Counted from the stretch's first letter, positions 38,526 to 50,704 are shown. The stretch: DNA of 64,000 nucleotides from Mycobacterium marseillense (GCF_010731675.1 NZ_AP022584.1:1302001-1366000), one strand, 5' to 3'. Numbers and translations are program-made. The notes: generated from the sequence alone by a model not told the origin.

Positions 38526-39331
38526 TGCGGCCCGCTTTCCACCGCGCGCCGCACCGCCGTCACCAGCGCATCGCCGGCGAGTGGTCGATCGGTCTCGGCG
38601 CGCAGCCAAAGGAAGTATTCGACGTTGCCCGACGGTCCCGGCAGCGGGCTCGCGGTGACGTCGACGGTGTGCCAACCCAGCTCGGCCGCGCGGCCCGCGA
38701 CGGACGACACGGCGCCGGCGCGCAGGTCGGGGTCGTGCACCACGCCGCCCGCGCCGACCTGACCCTTCCCCACCTCAAACTGTGGCTTCACCATGGGAAC
38801 GATATCCGCGTTCGGTGCGGCGCATCCAGCCAGCGCCGGCAACACGGTGGCCAGCGAGATGAACGACAGGTCGGCCACGACCAGGTCGGCCGTGCCGCCG
38901 AGCGCCTCGGGCGTCAGGTCACGGACGTTGGTCCGCTCGACGACGACGACCCGCGAGTCGCTCCGGAGCGACCACGCCAGCTGGCCGTATCCCACGTCCA
39001 CGGCCACCACTTCGGTGGCCCCGCGGTCCAGCAGGACCTCGGTGAAGCCGCCCGTCGACGCCCCGGCATCCAGGCAGCGGCGGCCCGCGACGGAGATCCC
39101 GAAGGCGTCCAGGGCCCCGATGAGTTTGTGCGCCCCGCGCGAGACCCAGCCGCGTTCGCCGGCGGTGGCCACGGTCAGGGCGGCGGTGACGGCGACGGCC
39201 GTGCCGGGCTTGCGCGCCGGCATCCCGTCGATGCTCACCTTGCCCGCGTCGATCAACTCCGCGGCCTGCTGACGCGAGCGGGCCAGGCCGCGACGCACCA
39301 GCTCGGCGTCAACGCGGGCACGTCGAGACAT
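38522..39331 (-). CDS. tlyA: TlyA 16S/23S rRNA 2'-O-methyltransferase
   Basis: A 269-residue enzyme with an N-terminal S4 domain ([19 protein letters not shown]) and a SAM domain ([16 protein letters not shown]). The K-D-K-E set is visible in RGAHKL, VADLSF, MVKPQFE and VEYFLW. In M. tuberculosis it methylates rRNA and thereby confers capreomycin sensitivity. Confidence 0.95.
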   Translation of the reverse strand: MSRRARVDAELVRRGLARSRQQAAELIDAGKVSIDGMPARKPGTAVAVTAALTVATAGERGWVSRGAHKLIGALDAFGISVAGRRCLDAGASTGGFTEVLLDRGATEVVAVDVGYGQLAWSLRSDSRVVVVERTNVRDLTPEALGGTADLVVADLSFISLATVLPALAGCAAPNADIVPMVKPQFEVGKGQVGAGGVVHDPDLRAGAVSSVAGRAAELGWHTVDVTASPLPGPSGNVEYFLWLRAETDRPLAGDALVTAVRRAVESGPQ

Positions 39332-39339
39332 GCGCGCAC

Positions 39340-39525
39340 TCAGCCCTTCTCCGCCGACTCCAGTGCGGCCAGCAGGACGTCGTGGGCCTCGGAGAGCCGG
39401 CGCGCGATCTCTTCGAGCTCGTCGAGCGAGGGCACCTTCTCGGGATCCTCCTGATCGCCGGGCTGGGGCAGCCGGGCCAGCAGGGCGCCGATTTCGGCGC
39501 GAATCTGATCGGGGTCGATACTCAT
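39340..39525 (-). CDS. conserved small acidic protein (Rv1693-like)
   Basis: A 61-residue, mostly helical, acidic protein. Position between tlyA and the HAD phosphatase gene is conserved in mycobacteria. No domain of known function is evident. It is likely part of the same minus-strand operon. Confidence 0.8.
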   Translation of the reverse strand: MSIDPDQIRAEIGALLARLPQPGDQEDPEKVPSLDELEEIARRLSEAHDVLLAALESAEKG

Positions 39526-39548
39526 CGCGTTCCTACGCTAGTCACCCG

Positions 39549-40556
39549 TCAGTCGGTGCGCACCAAATACCAGCGCTGCAGCGCGGCGCGCGCCCGGTCG
39601 TCGCCGGCCTCGATGCGCACGGCGTCGGAGTCCGATGCGCCCCACACCGCGCCGGCGACCGCGCGGACGATCGACAGGCCATCGCCCTCGTCCGGGTCAC
39701 TTGCGCTGACGGTGACCGTCCCGTCCGCGACGTCGACCCGCCAGCTCTGCTGCGGCCCCACCGCGAGCCGCTCGCCGTCGGCATGCAGCGAGCGCAGATC
39801 GTGGCCGATGTAGGTGGGTCGCTGGGCGGGCTTGGCGTACACCGCGTCCCGCGCGGAGTTGACCCCGGTGAGCACCATCAGGCTGGGCAGCTCGGCGGCG
39901 TTGGCGCCCTCGATGTCGGTGTCGAGCCGGTCACCGATCACCAGGGGCGCGCGGAAGTCGCCCCGCGCGGCCGCGTCGCGCAGCAGCGCGGGCGCCGGTT
40001 TGCCCGCGACCTGAGGCTCGGCCCCGGTGGCCGCCCGCAGCGCGGCCACGAACGATCCGTTGCCGGGCAGCAGCCCGCGTTCGGTGGGCAGCGTGAGGTC
40101 GACGTTGGAGGCCACCCACCGCGCGCCGGCCCGGATGGCCAGCGCCGCCTCGGCCAGCTCCGGCCACCCGATCGTCTGGGACAGGCCCTGCACGACGGCG
40201 TCCGGGTCGTCGTCGTAGCTGCGCACCGGGCGCAGCCCCACGGCGGAGATCTCGCCGGCCAGGGCCTCGGTGCCCACGATCAACACCGGCGAGCCTTGTG
40301 GCAGTTGGTCGGCCAGCAGCCGGGCCGCGCTTTGCGCGCTGGTGGCGATGTCGTCGGCGACGGCGGTGAAGCCGAGTTCGCTCAGGTGCGCGGCGACCTC
40401 GTCGGCGCTGCGGGAGGCGTTGTTGGTGACAAAGTACGCGCGGCTGCGCACCTCGGCCAGCGCCTGCACCGCGCCCTCGGTGGGCCGACGGCCGCGAAAC
40501 ATCGTGCCGTCCAGATCTATCAGCAGGCAATCATATTCCTGCGCAAGGGTTTTCAC
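39549..40556 (-). CDS. HAD-family phosphatase (glycerol-3-phosphate phosphatase type)
   Basis: A 335-residue HAD phosphatase of the NagD/PGP subgroup. Motif I is LIDLDGTMFRG (about 11-21, nucleophile Asp), motif II contains VTNNAS, and motif IV is VIGDRLDTDIEGA. The M. tuberculosis homologue Rv1692 has been shown to be a glycerol-3-phosphate phosphatase in phospholipid recycling. A C-terminal extension beyond the HAD fold (last about 80 residues) is present. Confidence 0.9.
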   Translation of the reverse strand: MKTLAQEYDCLLIDLDGTMFRGRRPTEGAVQALAEVRSRAYFVTNNASRSADEVAAHLSELGFTAVADDIATSAQSAARLLADQLPQGSPVLIVGTEALAGEISAVGLRPVRSYDDDPDAVVQGLSQTIGWPELAEAALAIRAGARWVASNVDLTLPTERGLLPGNGSFVAALRAATGAEPQVAGKPAPALLRDAAARGDFRAPLVIGDRLDTDIEGANAAELPSLMVLTGVNSARDAVYAKPAQRPTYIGHDLRSLHADGERLAVGPQQSWRVDVADGTVTVSASDPDEGDGLSIVRAVAGAVWGASDSDAVRIEAGDDRARAALQRWYLVRTD

Positions 40557-40574
40557 GTCGGCAATTCCGTCGCG

Positions 40575-41375
40575 TCAGCCGAGTTCACTGACCCGGTCTT
40601 CGGCGTCGGTGACACCGTCGACGTCGGCGGCCGCCGAACGCAGGAACCATTGCAACGCGTCGTCGGCGCGGTCGAGCGCGAGCAGCGTGTCCGCGTAGGC
40701 GTAGAACAGCCGTGCCGCCGTGGAGCCGGTGCGGCTGGGATCCAGTTGCGGCGTGGACAATACCGTCAGCGCCTGCTCCAGCTGGCCGAGGTCCGCGCGC
40801 GCCCCGGCGGCGACGATGCGGAGCTCGTCGGCGTCGTCACCGGACAGCTCGGCGGCCTCCGGTCCGCGCGCGAGTTCGATGGCCCGCTCCGGACGGCCAA
40901 GTCCGCGTTCGCAATCGGCGATCAGCGGGAGCAACGCGGACTTGCTGCCCATCCGGCGGGCCGCGCGAAACTCCGCCAGCGCCTGCGACCAGTCGCCGCA
41001 GTGGTAGGCGGCGATCCCGACCGCCTCGCGGATGGTGGCGATCCGGGAAGACCGGGCGCGCGCCGCGCGGGCGTGGCGCAACGCCGCCTCCGGGTCCTCG
41101 TCGAGGAGCTCACCCGCGGCGACGAGGTGGCGCGCCACCGCGTCGGCTGTGGCGCGGTCCAGGGTGCTCAGTTCGCGGCGAACGTCGGGTGCCAGCTGCT
41201 TGACTTCCACGCCGGCCGGGATCGGCGGCCCGTCCTGCGGCGCGCGATCGGCCGGGGCGTCCCGGCGCGCGGCGCTCTGCGGCTGAGCCGGCCGCGCACG
41301 GCCCGGACCGGACCAGCCGCCCGATGCCGGCCGCGCTTTCCGCTCGCCGCGATGCCTCTGCCTGTCGTCGACCAC
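40575..41375 (-). CDS. TPR-like protein (Rv1691-like)
   Basis: A 266-residue protein. A disordered, Arg/Pro-rich N-terminus (about 1-55) is followed by helical repeats of TPR type (DEDPEAALRHARAARARS; YHCGDWSQALAEFRAARRM; AYADTLLALDRADDALQWF). Likely a protein-interaction scaffold; function unknown. Synteny with the HAD phosphatase is conserved. Confidence 0.82.
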   Translation of the reverse strand: MVDDRQRHRGERKARPASGGWSGPGRARPAQPQSAARRDAPADRAPQDGPPIPAGVEVKQLAPDVRRELSTLDRATADAVARHLVAAGELLDEDPEAALRHARAARARSSRIATIREAVGIAAYHCGDWSQALAEFRAARRMGSKSALLPLIADCERGLGRPERAIELARGPEAAELSGDDADELRIVAAGARADLGQLEQALTVLSTPQLDPSRTGSTAARLFYAYADTLLALDRADDALQWFLRSAAADVDGVTDAEDRVSELG

Positions 41376-41403
41376 GCTGCCGAGAATACGGGCAGCACTA
41401 CAC

Positions 41404-41778
41404 CTAACTTGGCAGCCGGTTGCCCAGCAGCGGCGCGACCAACGCCGGGCAGTAGGTCGCGATCGCGACGATGGTGAACCTGCCGGCCGTCTCGTACGAC
41501 ATGCCGTTGCCCTCGGCCATCTTGGACGTCACCGCGTCGAAGGACCCGCCGGGCTCGAACAGCATCGGGCACACCGACTGTCCCATTGCGGCGGTGCCGG
41601 TGGGCTGGCTATAGGAGATCCCGGCGTTCGTCAGCGCCGACAGGAACGCATTGCTGAGCATGTCCGCACGGATCGGCGCCGACAGGGCCCCCGACAACGT
41701 CGCCGCCAGCGCCACCAGGCCGGTGATCACCCCCAGGCTCCGCAGGACGGTCAACCGCACACGCGTCGCGAAAATCAC
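41404..41778 (-). CDS. lprJ: exported DUF732 protein (LprJ position)
   Basis: A 124-residue secreted protein. A signal peptide (about 1-38) precedes a DUF732 domain with two Cys (in SVCPML and ATYCPAL) that probably form a disulfide. M. tuberculosis has lipoprotein LprJ here, but no lipobox Cys is visible in this signal peptide, so it may be secreted rather than lipidated. Function unknown. Confidence 0.78.
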   Translation of the reverse strand: MIFATRVRLTVLRSLGVITGLVALAATLSGALSAPIRADMLSNAFLSALTNAGISYSQPTGTAAMGQSVCPMLFEPGGSFDAVTSKMAEGNGMSYETAGRFTIVAIATYCPALVAPLLGNRLPS

Positions 41779-41877
41779 CGTGACAACAGTGGTCCCCGCG
41801 GGTCACGCCGACGACACGGTGAGGTAAAGATCTGTGCACGCACGTGTTTTGCGGAGCCTCTGTGGCGCCCGGGCGGT

Positions 41878-43140
<1,263 letters not shown>

Positions 43141-43206
43141 GGTGTACGAGTCTTCCAGAGCGCCGATGCCGAGCGTCGACTTGTGGTGCGGTTTCACCGG
43201 CGTTCT

Positions 43207-43222
43207 CCCCCGACAACTCGAC
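43207..43222. repeat. interspersed intergenic repeat, copy 3 (half)
   Basis: AACTCGACGTTCGCGG, between tyrS and mpg and touching the end of mpg, is one arm of the element seen at 29992 and 35733. No second arm is visible. Confidence 0.45.
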
Positions 43223-43234
43223 GTTCGCGGTCGG

Positions 43235-43879
43235 CTAGTCGCTGGCACCCGGCGCCGGCGCGCGGGGGCTGCGGCGGTACGCCGACACCTCCGGGCGCCC
43301 GGGAAGCCACAACCGCCACGGCCGGTCGGCGGCCTGGCTGACGCCGACCCGAGGGCCGGACACGGAGCTCAGTGATTCGTGCAACTCGAGGGTCACCGGG
43401 CTGTCGCCGTCGAACAGGTCAATTCCGTTGTCGTCCATGGTGATTCCCATGGCCGCGCACAGGTTTCCCGGCCCGCGCGCCAGCGCCGCGGTGTGCACCA
43501 GCTCGCCGCGGCGGGCCCGCGCGGCGTCGGTTCCGTCCTCGAGCGCGGCCGCACGCAACAACACCGCGGCCGCGGTGCCGTCGGGACCGCACGAGACGTT
43601 GGCGCAGACATGGATGCCGTGGCTGCGGTAGGTGTAGAGCCGCCCGGGCGGCCCGAACATCACGAAATTGCGGGCGCGCAGACCCTTGTAGGAGTGCGCC
43701 GCGGCGTCCGGCCATGGACCGTCGGGCACTCCCCCGTACGCCTCGACCTCGACGACGATCCCGCTCACGCCCCGCGCGGTGAGGGTGGCCCCCAGCAGCC
43801 GGCGGGCGGCCTCGACCGGGTCGGCCAATAGCTGAGCCGCGGCCCTGTTCGCGCGAGATCGTCGTCCAGCCTCGACCAA
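43235..43879 (-). CDS. mpg: 3-methyladenine DNA glycosylase
   Basis: A 214-residue AAG/MPG-type glycosylase that removes alkylated purines. The fold signatures are VEVEAYGG with the catalytic Glu, [18 protein letters not shown] and ARGPGNL. Position next to tyrS is conserved. Confidence 0.94.
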   Translation of the reverse strand: MVEAGRRSRANRAAAQLLADPVEAARRLLGATLTARGVSGIVVEVEAYGGVPDGPWPDAAAHSYKGLRARNFVMFGPPGRLYTYRSHGIHVCANVSCGPDGTAAAVLLRAAALEDGTDAARARRGELVHTAALARGPGNLCAAMGITMDDNGIDLFDGDSPVTLELHESLSSVSGPRVGVSQAADRPWRLWLPGRPEVSAYRRSPRAPAPGASD

Positions 43880-43974
43880 TTCAGATCCTGAGTCCTCTTT
43901 TCAGTAACCCAACGAACCTACCGGCGGCCCGAACATGGCAGTATCCCGGTGTCCGGGACCCGAAGGAGGCCCAC

Positions 43975-45255
<1,281 letters not shown>

Positions 45256-45316
45256 GCCCGGGCCCCGCGAAAGCCCGAACACCGACCCCTTGACAGCGCC
45301 GCCGCGCGCGACGAAT

Positions 45317-45350
45317 ATTCATCACATGATGAGTTCATCTCGTGATGAAT
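45317..45350 (+). promoter_or_regulatory. compound palindrome, probable TetR operator
   Basis: ATTCATCAC and GTGATGAAT are perfect 9-bp arms of a 34-bp repeat. Inside are two further palindromes, TCATCA-CA-TGATGA (45319-45332) and TTCATC-N4-GATGAA (45334-45349). It sits at the 5' end of the ABC transporter operon, which also encodes a TetR protein. It is likely the operator bound by two TetR dimers. Confidence 0.7.
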
Positions 45351-46090
45351 TAATCGTGGAGCGGGCCGAGCCGGCCGTGAGCATCGATCACCTGCGCGTG
45401 ATCCGCGGTAAACGCCCGGCCCTGCACGATTTCTCCGTGCAGATCGCCACGGGCAGCATCACCGGCCTGCTCGGCCCCTCCGGCTGCGGCAAGACCACGC
45501 TGATCCGGTGCATCGTCGGCACCCAGATCGTGAGCTCGGGCACGGTCTGTGTGCTGGGTAAGCCCGCCGGCAGCGCCGAACTGCGCCGCCGCGTCGGCTA
45601 CCTGCCGCAAGACCCGACCATCTACAACGACCTGCGCGTCGTCGACAACGTTCGCTACTTCGCCACGCTGTACGGGTTCGACGGCCAGGACGCCGACGCC
45701 GCCATCGAACGGGTCGGTCTCACCGATCACCGAACCGCCTTGTGTGGCAACCTCTCCGGCGGCCAGCGCACCCGGGTATCGCTGGCGTGCGCGCTGGTGT
45801 GCCAACCCGATCTGCTGGTGCTCGACGAACCCACGGTCGGCCTGGATCCCGTGTTGCGGGCCGACCTCTGGGAGCAGTTCACCGAGCTGGCCCGCGCCGG
45901 GACCACGCTGCTGGTTTCCAGCCACGTCATGGACGAGGCCGACCACTGCGGGGACCTGCTGCTGATGCGCGACGGCCGGCTGGTCGCCCACACCACCCCG
46001 TCCCGACTGCGAGAGGACACCGGATGCACGTCACTGGAGGACGCGTTTCTGTCCATCATCAAGCGCAGCACCATGCGCGAAGCCGGTTAG
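45326..46090 (+). CDS. ABC transporter ATP-binding protein (Rv1687-like)
   Basis: About 254 residues. Walker A is GPSGCGKTT, the Q-loop LPQDPTIY, the signature LSGGQRTRVSL, Walker B LLVLDEPTVGLDP and the switch His in SSHVMDE. It is a drug/antibiotic-type exporter ATPase pairing with the next gene. The start is uncertain. ATG 45326 lies inside the operator palindrome, so GTG 45356 may be the real start; the frame is open to 45290. Confidence 0.92.
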   Translation: MMSSSRDELIVERAEPAVSIDHLRVIRGKRPALHDFSVQIATGSITGLLGPSGCGKTTLIRCIVGTQIVSSGTVCVLGKPAGSAELRRRVGYLPQDPTIYNDLRVVDNVRYFATLYGFDGQDADAAIERVGLTDHRTALCGNLSGGQRTRVSLACALVCQPDLLVLDEPTVGLDPVLRADLWEQFTELARAGTTLLVSSHVMDEADHCGDLLLMRDGRLVAHTTPSRLREDTGCTSLEDAFLSIIKRSTMREAG

Positions 46091-46842
46091 GGCTCAAGGG
46101 ATACACGGCGACCACGACGCGGATTCTTCGCCAGTTGGCCGCCGATCACCGCAGTGTCGCGATGATCCTGCTGGTGCCGGTCCTGGTGATCACGCTGATG
46201 TACTTCATGTCCGAGAACGCGCCGCACCGCCCTGGCGGCCCGACCCCGTTCAACAACGCCTGCCTGATCCTGTTGGGCCTGTTCCCGCTGTTCGTGATGT
46301 TCATCATCACGGCGATCACCATGCAACGCGAACGGGCGTCCGGAACGCTGGAGCGCATCCTGACCACTCCGCTGCGTCGACTCGACCTGCTGATCGCCTA
46401 TGGCACCGCGTTCTCGACGGCCGCTGCGGCGCAAGTGGTTCTGGCCTGCGCCGTGTCGTTCTGGCTGCTCGGCTTCGACACGGCGGGCAGCCCGCTATGG
46501 GTGTTCGTGATCGCGATCGTCAACGCCGTGTTGGGCGTCGGCCTGGGCCTGTTGTGTAGTGCGTTCGCCCGCACCGAGTTTCAGGCCGTGCAGTTCATCC
46601 CGCTGGTGATGGTGCCGCAGCTGCTGCTGGCCGGCATCATCGTGCCGCGCGCGGTGATGCCACACTGGCTGCAATGGATCAGCAATGTGCTGCCCGCGAG
46701 CTACGCGCTCGAGGCCCTGCAACAGGTGGGCGCGCACGCGGAACTGACCTTCATCGCGTCGCGCGACATCGTCGTCGTGCTGGGCTTCGCTCTGGCGGCG
46801 CTGTGCCTGGCGGCGGCGACGCTGCGGCGACGGACGGGCTAG
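46024..46842 (+). CDS. ABC-2 type transporter permease (Rv1686-like)
   Basis: A six-helix ABC-2 permease. Conserved parts are VAMILLVPVLVITLMYF (helix 1), MQRERASGTLERILTTPLRR before helix 3, and the late LVMVPQLLLAGIIVPRAVMPHWLQWIS. The homologous region begins near 46095. ATG 46024 is the only in-frame ATG upstream and would overlap the ATPase gene by 67 bp; TTG 46135 is another option. With its ATPase it forms an exporter of unknown substrate. Confidence 0.88.
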   Translation: MHVTGGRVSVHHQAQHHARSRLGLKGYTATTTRILRQLAADHRSVAMILLVPVLVITLMYFMSENAPHRPGGPTPFNNACLILLGLFPLFVMFIITAITMQRERASGTLERILTTPLRRLDLLIAYGTAFSTAAAAQVVLACAVSFWLLGFDTAGSPLWVFVIAIVNAVLGVGLGLLCSAFARTEFQAVQFIPLVMVPQLLLAGIIVPRAVMPHWLQWISNVLPASYALEALQQVGAHAELTFIASRDIVVVLGFALAALCLAAATLRRRTG

Positions 46843-46885
46843 TGGCCATCGCAAGCGCGGCGCAGCCGGGCGCAGCGGGTCGCTG

Positions 46886-47509
46886 GTGACGGCCACCAGC
46901 GCGGGGCGCCGGCGACGCGGCCGGCCCGCCGGGAACTCCGACACCCGGGAGCGAATTCTGAACAGCGCCCGGGAACTGTTCGCGCGCAACGGCATCGACA
47001 GAACGTCGATACGCGCGGTCGCCGCGGCCGCCGGGGTCGACTCGGCGCTGGTGCACCACTACTTCGGCACCAAGCAGCAATTGTTCGCCGCCGCGATCCG
47101 CATTCCCATCGACCCCATGACGGTCCTGGTGCCGATGCGGGAGGTGCCCGTCGAAGAGCTCGGCTTCAAGCTGCCGTCGATGTTGCTGCCGATCTGGGAC
47201 TCCGAGCTGGGCGCGGGTTTGATCGCGACGCTGCGGTCGCTGCTCGCGGGCGCGGACGTGAACCTGGCACGCTCTTTCCTGCAGGAGATCGTGACCGCGG
47301 AAGTGGCTGCGCGCGTGGACAATCCACCCGGGACGGGCGTCGTGCGCGCCCAGTTCCTCGCCTCCCAGCTGATGGGTGTGGTGATGGCCCGCTACATCGT
47401 GCAGGTCGAGCCGTTCGCGTCGCTGCCGGCCGAACAGATCGCGCAGACCATCGCGCCCAACCTGCAGCGCTACCTCACCGGGGATCTGCCGGACGGCCTT
47501 GTGCCATGA
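46886..47509 (+). CDS. TetR-family regulator (Rv1685-like)
   Basis: A 207-residue TetR repressor. The helix-turn-helix TSIRAVAAAAGVDSALVHHYFGTKQQLF lies at about 41-68, and a TetR_C domain follows. It is the third gene of the ABC operon and the probable ligand of the 45317 palindrome, giving drug-responsive autoregulation. Its 3' end overlaps the convergent Trm112-like gene by 35 bp. Confidence 0.92.
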   Translation: MTATSAGRRRRGRPAGNSDTRERILNSARELFARNGIDRTSIRAVAAAAGVDSALVHHYFGTKQQLFAAAIRIPIDPMTVLVPMREVPVEELGFKLPSMLLPIWDSELGAGLIATLRSLLAGADVNLARSFLQEIVTAEVAARVDNPPGTGVVRAQFLASQLMGVVMARYIVQVEPFASLPAEQIAQTIAPNLQRYLTGDLPDGLVP

Positions 47510-47702
47510 GCCGGGCGTGCTCGTCGTCGCCGACGTCGCGGGCCTCGTCGATGAGCAGCACCGGGATGCCGTCCTCGATCCGGTAGGCGCGGCGCAGCCG
47601 GGGGTTGTAGAGCAATTCCTCACCGCCCGTTGCGGATACCAATACCAGCGGGCCGCGGTCGGCCGGGCACACCAGGATGTTCAGTAGCTTGTCGTCGATC
47701 AT
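47475..47702 (-). CDS. Trm112/YcaR-like small protein (Rv1684)
   Basis: A 75-residue protein with the Trm112 core LLNILVCPADRGPL and RRAYRIEDGIPVLLIDEA. Family members bind zinc through several Cys; only one is present here, so the metal site is probably lost. It overlaps the next gene (Rv1683-like) by four bases, so the two are cotranscribed. Confidence 0.88.
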   Translation of the reverse strand: MIDDKLLNILVCPADRGPLVLVSATGGEELLYNPRLRRAYRIEDGIPVLLIDEARDVGDDEHARLMAQGRPADPR

Positions 47703-50700
47703 GACCGCGCGCCGCTCAGCTCGGACCGCACCCCGGCAGTCAGCCGGCGGTAGTGTTCGGTCTCCGCGTCGAAATACCAGACGTGGCGTCCCGCCTTCGG
47801 AATCCCGGCGGCCCGCAGCGCGCTGACGGTCGGGCGGTATGTCGCGCTCAACGTCATCTCCGGGACCACGCAGACGATGTCGGGCCCCAAACCGATGGGG
47901 ACCTTGGCGAAGGCCTCGGTCAGGTCGGCCGCGGTGATGGAGGCGCCCGGCAACAGCGTCACCGCCGAGACCGCGACCTCGTGGTCACCCACCGGCACGT
48001 TGTAGGTCACGGCGAGGTCGACGCCGTTGATACAACCCAGGGCGTCGGTGACCGGCTCGGCGTAGACCAGGCCGCGCCGGGTCCGCACCACCGAGCCGCG
48101 CCGGCCCGCCAACCAGTAGTCACCGTCGTCGTCGCGGTAGAACAGGTACTCGGTCGAGATCCAGGTGTCGCCGGCGGCGAACACCCCGCGCTTAACCGAG
48201 GCGCTCGGATCGATCGGGCCGTTGGAGGCGGCGAGCAGGACGCCGACCTGTTTGGGTTCGGCGATCTGCACGAAGCCACGCTCGTTTTCCAGGATCAGGT
48301 CGTGTTCGGTGTCGTAGGCGCCCAACTCGATGCGCCCGGCGCCCGGCAGCGGGCGGCCCTTGCTGCCGACCTTGGCGCCCGAGACGTTGGCCAGCACCGC
48401 CTGTCCGTCGGTGGTGGCGAAGAACTCGACGACGTGGGCGGGGGCGAACGCCTCGACGACGCGCCCCCACAGCCCCGTCGGCATCCCGGAACCGATGAAC
48501 AGGCGCACGGGGTGATTGCCGTGCAGGACGAAGGGCGGATCGGACGGGTTGTCCAGGATCTCGCCGAGCATGGCCCAGGTGTAGGACACCACGGTGACGC
48601 CGTACTGGCGCACCTCCTGGATGAACCGGTCCCGGTCCAGGCCGCGCGATAGCGCGATGCGGGTGCCGCCCACCACCGCGCCGCCCAGGCTGACCAGCAG
48701 CGCCGACTCGTGGTGCAGCGGCGTCAGGCAGTAGACGGTGTCGCGGCGGTCGAGGGCCGCCGTCGAGGCCGTGCCGAACGCCGACACCGCCCAGCGGTAG
48801 TTGGTGATCTGCTTGGCCACCAGCTCGCCGCCGGCCGCGCTGAACGCGATGAACGCCAGGTCCCGGGCCAGTCCCGGGTTGGGCCGGTACCAGCCGGGCA
48901 ATTCGACGGCATCCGGGTCGATCTGTTCCATGTCGATGACTTGGGGCTGATTGTCGGAGTCCTCGGGCAGGTGCAGATCCCGCGACTCGCCGCCGCCGAG
49001 CACCAGCACCTGGCGCAGCAGTTGGCCGTCCGACTCGAGCACCGCGTCGAGGTTGGTCGGGTCGGTCAGGATCTCGGTCACTCCCCCGAGCCGCACCGAC
49101 GCGGCCAGGTCGGAGTCGGGTCGCATCACCACCGCGATGGCGCCGAGGCGGGACAGCGCGGCGATGGCCACCAGCGCGCTGGGCCGCGTCTCCATCAGCA
49201 CGCCGACCCGGTCGCCCTGGCGCACCCCGACCTCGATGAGGCCGCGGACGACGTTGTTGATGCGCCGATTCACCGCCTCGTAGGTGTGCACCCGTCCGTC
49301 GAACAACAGGAATTCGCCCTGCGGGGCATCGCGAGCTTGCTCCTCGATGATGCGGCCCAGCGAGATCCGGGTGTGGTCGTTGATCTGTCCCAGCCGGACG
49401 AGTCGCGGCAGCGTGCGGGCGGTTTCGACGGCCAGGGTGCGCATGGATTTGTTGGCCGCGACGACGGTGTTGGCCGCGCCGCGCGCTATCCCCAGCGCCG
49501 CCTCGGAGGCCTCCCCGAGGCCGTGCGCGATCCGGGAGCTGAGCGCCACCCCGCTGTCGGTGTGCTCGGCGGGCTGGTCGGCCATCACCTCGATGCTGGT
49601 GGGTTTGTCGCCGCCGGCGGAGAGCCACTTCACCCATTCGGCGACGGTCGGCCAACTCTGTTGTGCCGCTTTGGTTCCGACGACCAGGCCGAAATGTCCT
49701 GTGCGAATGGTGTATTCGTAGACCTCGGCGTACGGCGCCGCCCGCCGGATGCCGCGCACCGACGCGGGCTGCCCGATATCGTCCACCTCGCCGACGAAGG
49801 CCAGCACGGGACAGGTGATGTCGGTGAGCGTCACCATCTGGCCGTTGACGGCGAAGCCGCCCGTCATCATCCGGTTGTGGGCGATGAACTGCTTGAGCAG
49901 TTCGGAGATCGCCGGGCCCGACCAGGCGATCCAGCCTTCGCGTTCGAGGAAGCGGCGCTGCTGCTCGCGCGGCAGCAGTGCCTCGCGGTCGTGCAGCTGG
50001 CGCACGAAGTCGACGCGCGCCTTGGCGGTCTTGAGCGGGTCGAGCATCTGGAAGCCGGTACGCGCCATCCAGCTCGGGATGGCCAGCCGGCTGAACACGT
50101 GGTCGGCCATGAAGTTGGCGGCGGGCGCCGCGAAGTTTGCCGGGATGCCCATGGGCAGGGCGGCCAGGGTGTCCACCGGCGACCCGAAGGTGACGATGCT
50201 GGCGAGATTCTTGGAGCGCCGGTAGGCCGCGACCTGATAGCACCACATGCCGCCCTGCGAATAGCCGACCAGGTGCACGTCGCTGCCGGCCACGTCCTTG
50301 ACGGTGTCGATGGCCTCGCCCAGCGCGACGATGTGGTCGGCCAGCGTGCGGCGCATGCCGCCTTCGACCTTGTCGGGTTCGCCGAAGTCGATGACCCAGG
50401 GGTCAAGGCCGTGGGCGTGCAGGATCCCGACCGCGCCCTCGTCGCGGGTGACGTCCCACATATCGGCCGACATCATCATCGGGTGCACCATCAGCACCGG
50501 CGGTCCGACAGGCGACTGGCCGGGCCGGCTGTCCGGCGGGAAGTACCGCCGGAGCTTGTACATCGGCACGCTCTCGACGATCTGGGACGGCGATGGCACC
50601 GTGCCGGTTTCCAAACCCCCCAATCGCAAGACTTCCAGCCCGTTCTGCGCGGTAGCGATCAGCCGCTCGACCGGTCGTGTGACCATCGAAAAATTGAGAT

Positions 50701-50704
50701 CCAC
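47699..50704 (-). CDS. alpha/beta-hydrolase and acyl-CoA synthetase fusion (Rv1683-like)
   Basis: A 1001-residue two-domain protein. The N-terminal PhaC-like hydrolase (about 60-355) has the nucleophile in GYSQGG and late Asp/His (GEVDD, TGHFG). The C-terminal AMP-binding domain (about 450-1000) is divergent. The phosphate loop reads FSAAGGELVAKQ in place of TSGTTGxPKG, and the C-terminal PKTxxGK-type Lys region reads LSATYRPTVSALR. M. tuberculosis Rv1683 has been linked to triacylglycerol turnover as lipase plus acyl-CoA ligase. GTG 50704 follows GGGAGCAGCA. Confidence 0.92.
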   Translation of the reverse strand: MDLNFSMVTRPVERLIATAQNGLEVLRLGGLETGTVPSPSQIVESVPMYKLRRYFPPDSRPGQSPVGPPVLMVHPMMMSADMWDVTRDEGAVGILHAHGLDPWVIDFGEPDKVEGGMRRTLADHIVALGEAIDTVKDVAGSDVHLVGYSQGGMWCYQVAAYRRSKNLASIVTFGSPVDTLAALPMGIPANFAAPAANFMADHVFSRLAIPSWMARTGFQMLDPLKTAKARVDFVRQLHDREALLPREQQRRFLEREGWIAWSGPAISELLKQFIAHNRMMTGGFAVNGQMVTLTDITCPVLAFVGEVDDIGQPASVRGIRRAAPYAEVYEYTIRTGHFGLVVGTKAAQQSWPTVAEWVKWLSAGGDKPTSIEVMADQPAEHTDSGVALSSRIAHGLGEASEAALGIARGAANTVVAANKSMRTLAVETARTLPRLVRLGQINDHTRISLGRIIEEQARDAPQGEFLLFDGRVHTYEAVNRRINNVVRGLIEVGVRQGDRVGVLMETRPSALVAIAALSRLGAIAVVMRPDSDLAASVRLGGVTEILTDPTNLDAVLESDGQLLRQVLVLGGGESRDLHLPEDSDNQPQVIDMEQIDPDAVELPGWYRPNPGLARDLAFIAFSAAGGELVAKQITNYRWAVSAFGTASTAALDRRDTVYCLTPLHHESALLVSLGGAVVGGTRIALSRGLDRDRFIQEVRQYGVTVVSYTWAMLGEILDNPSDPPFVLHGNHPVRLFIGSGMPTGLWGRVVEAFAPAHVVEFFATTDGQAVLANVSGAKVGSKGRPLPGAGRIELGAYDTEHDLILENERGFVQIAEPKQVGVLLAASNGPIDPSASVKRGVFAAGDTWISTEYLFYRDDDGDYWLAGRRGSVVRTRRGLVYAEPVTDALGCINGVDLAVTYNVPVGDHEVAVSAVTLLPGASITAADLTEAFAKVPIGLGPDIVCVVPEMTLSATYRPTVSALRAAGIPKAGRHVWYFDAETEHYRRLTAGVRSELSGARS

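Noticed and set aside
43904..43918. GlnR-like GTAAC/GAACC upstream of amt
   Set aside because: Half-sites are spaced 5 instead of 6 bp and diverge from consensus; not enough to call.
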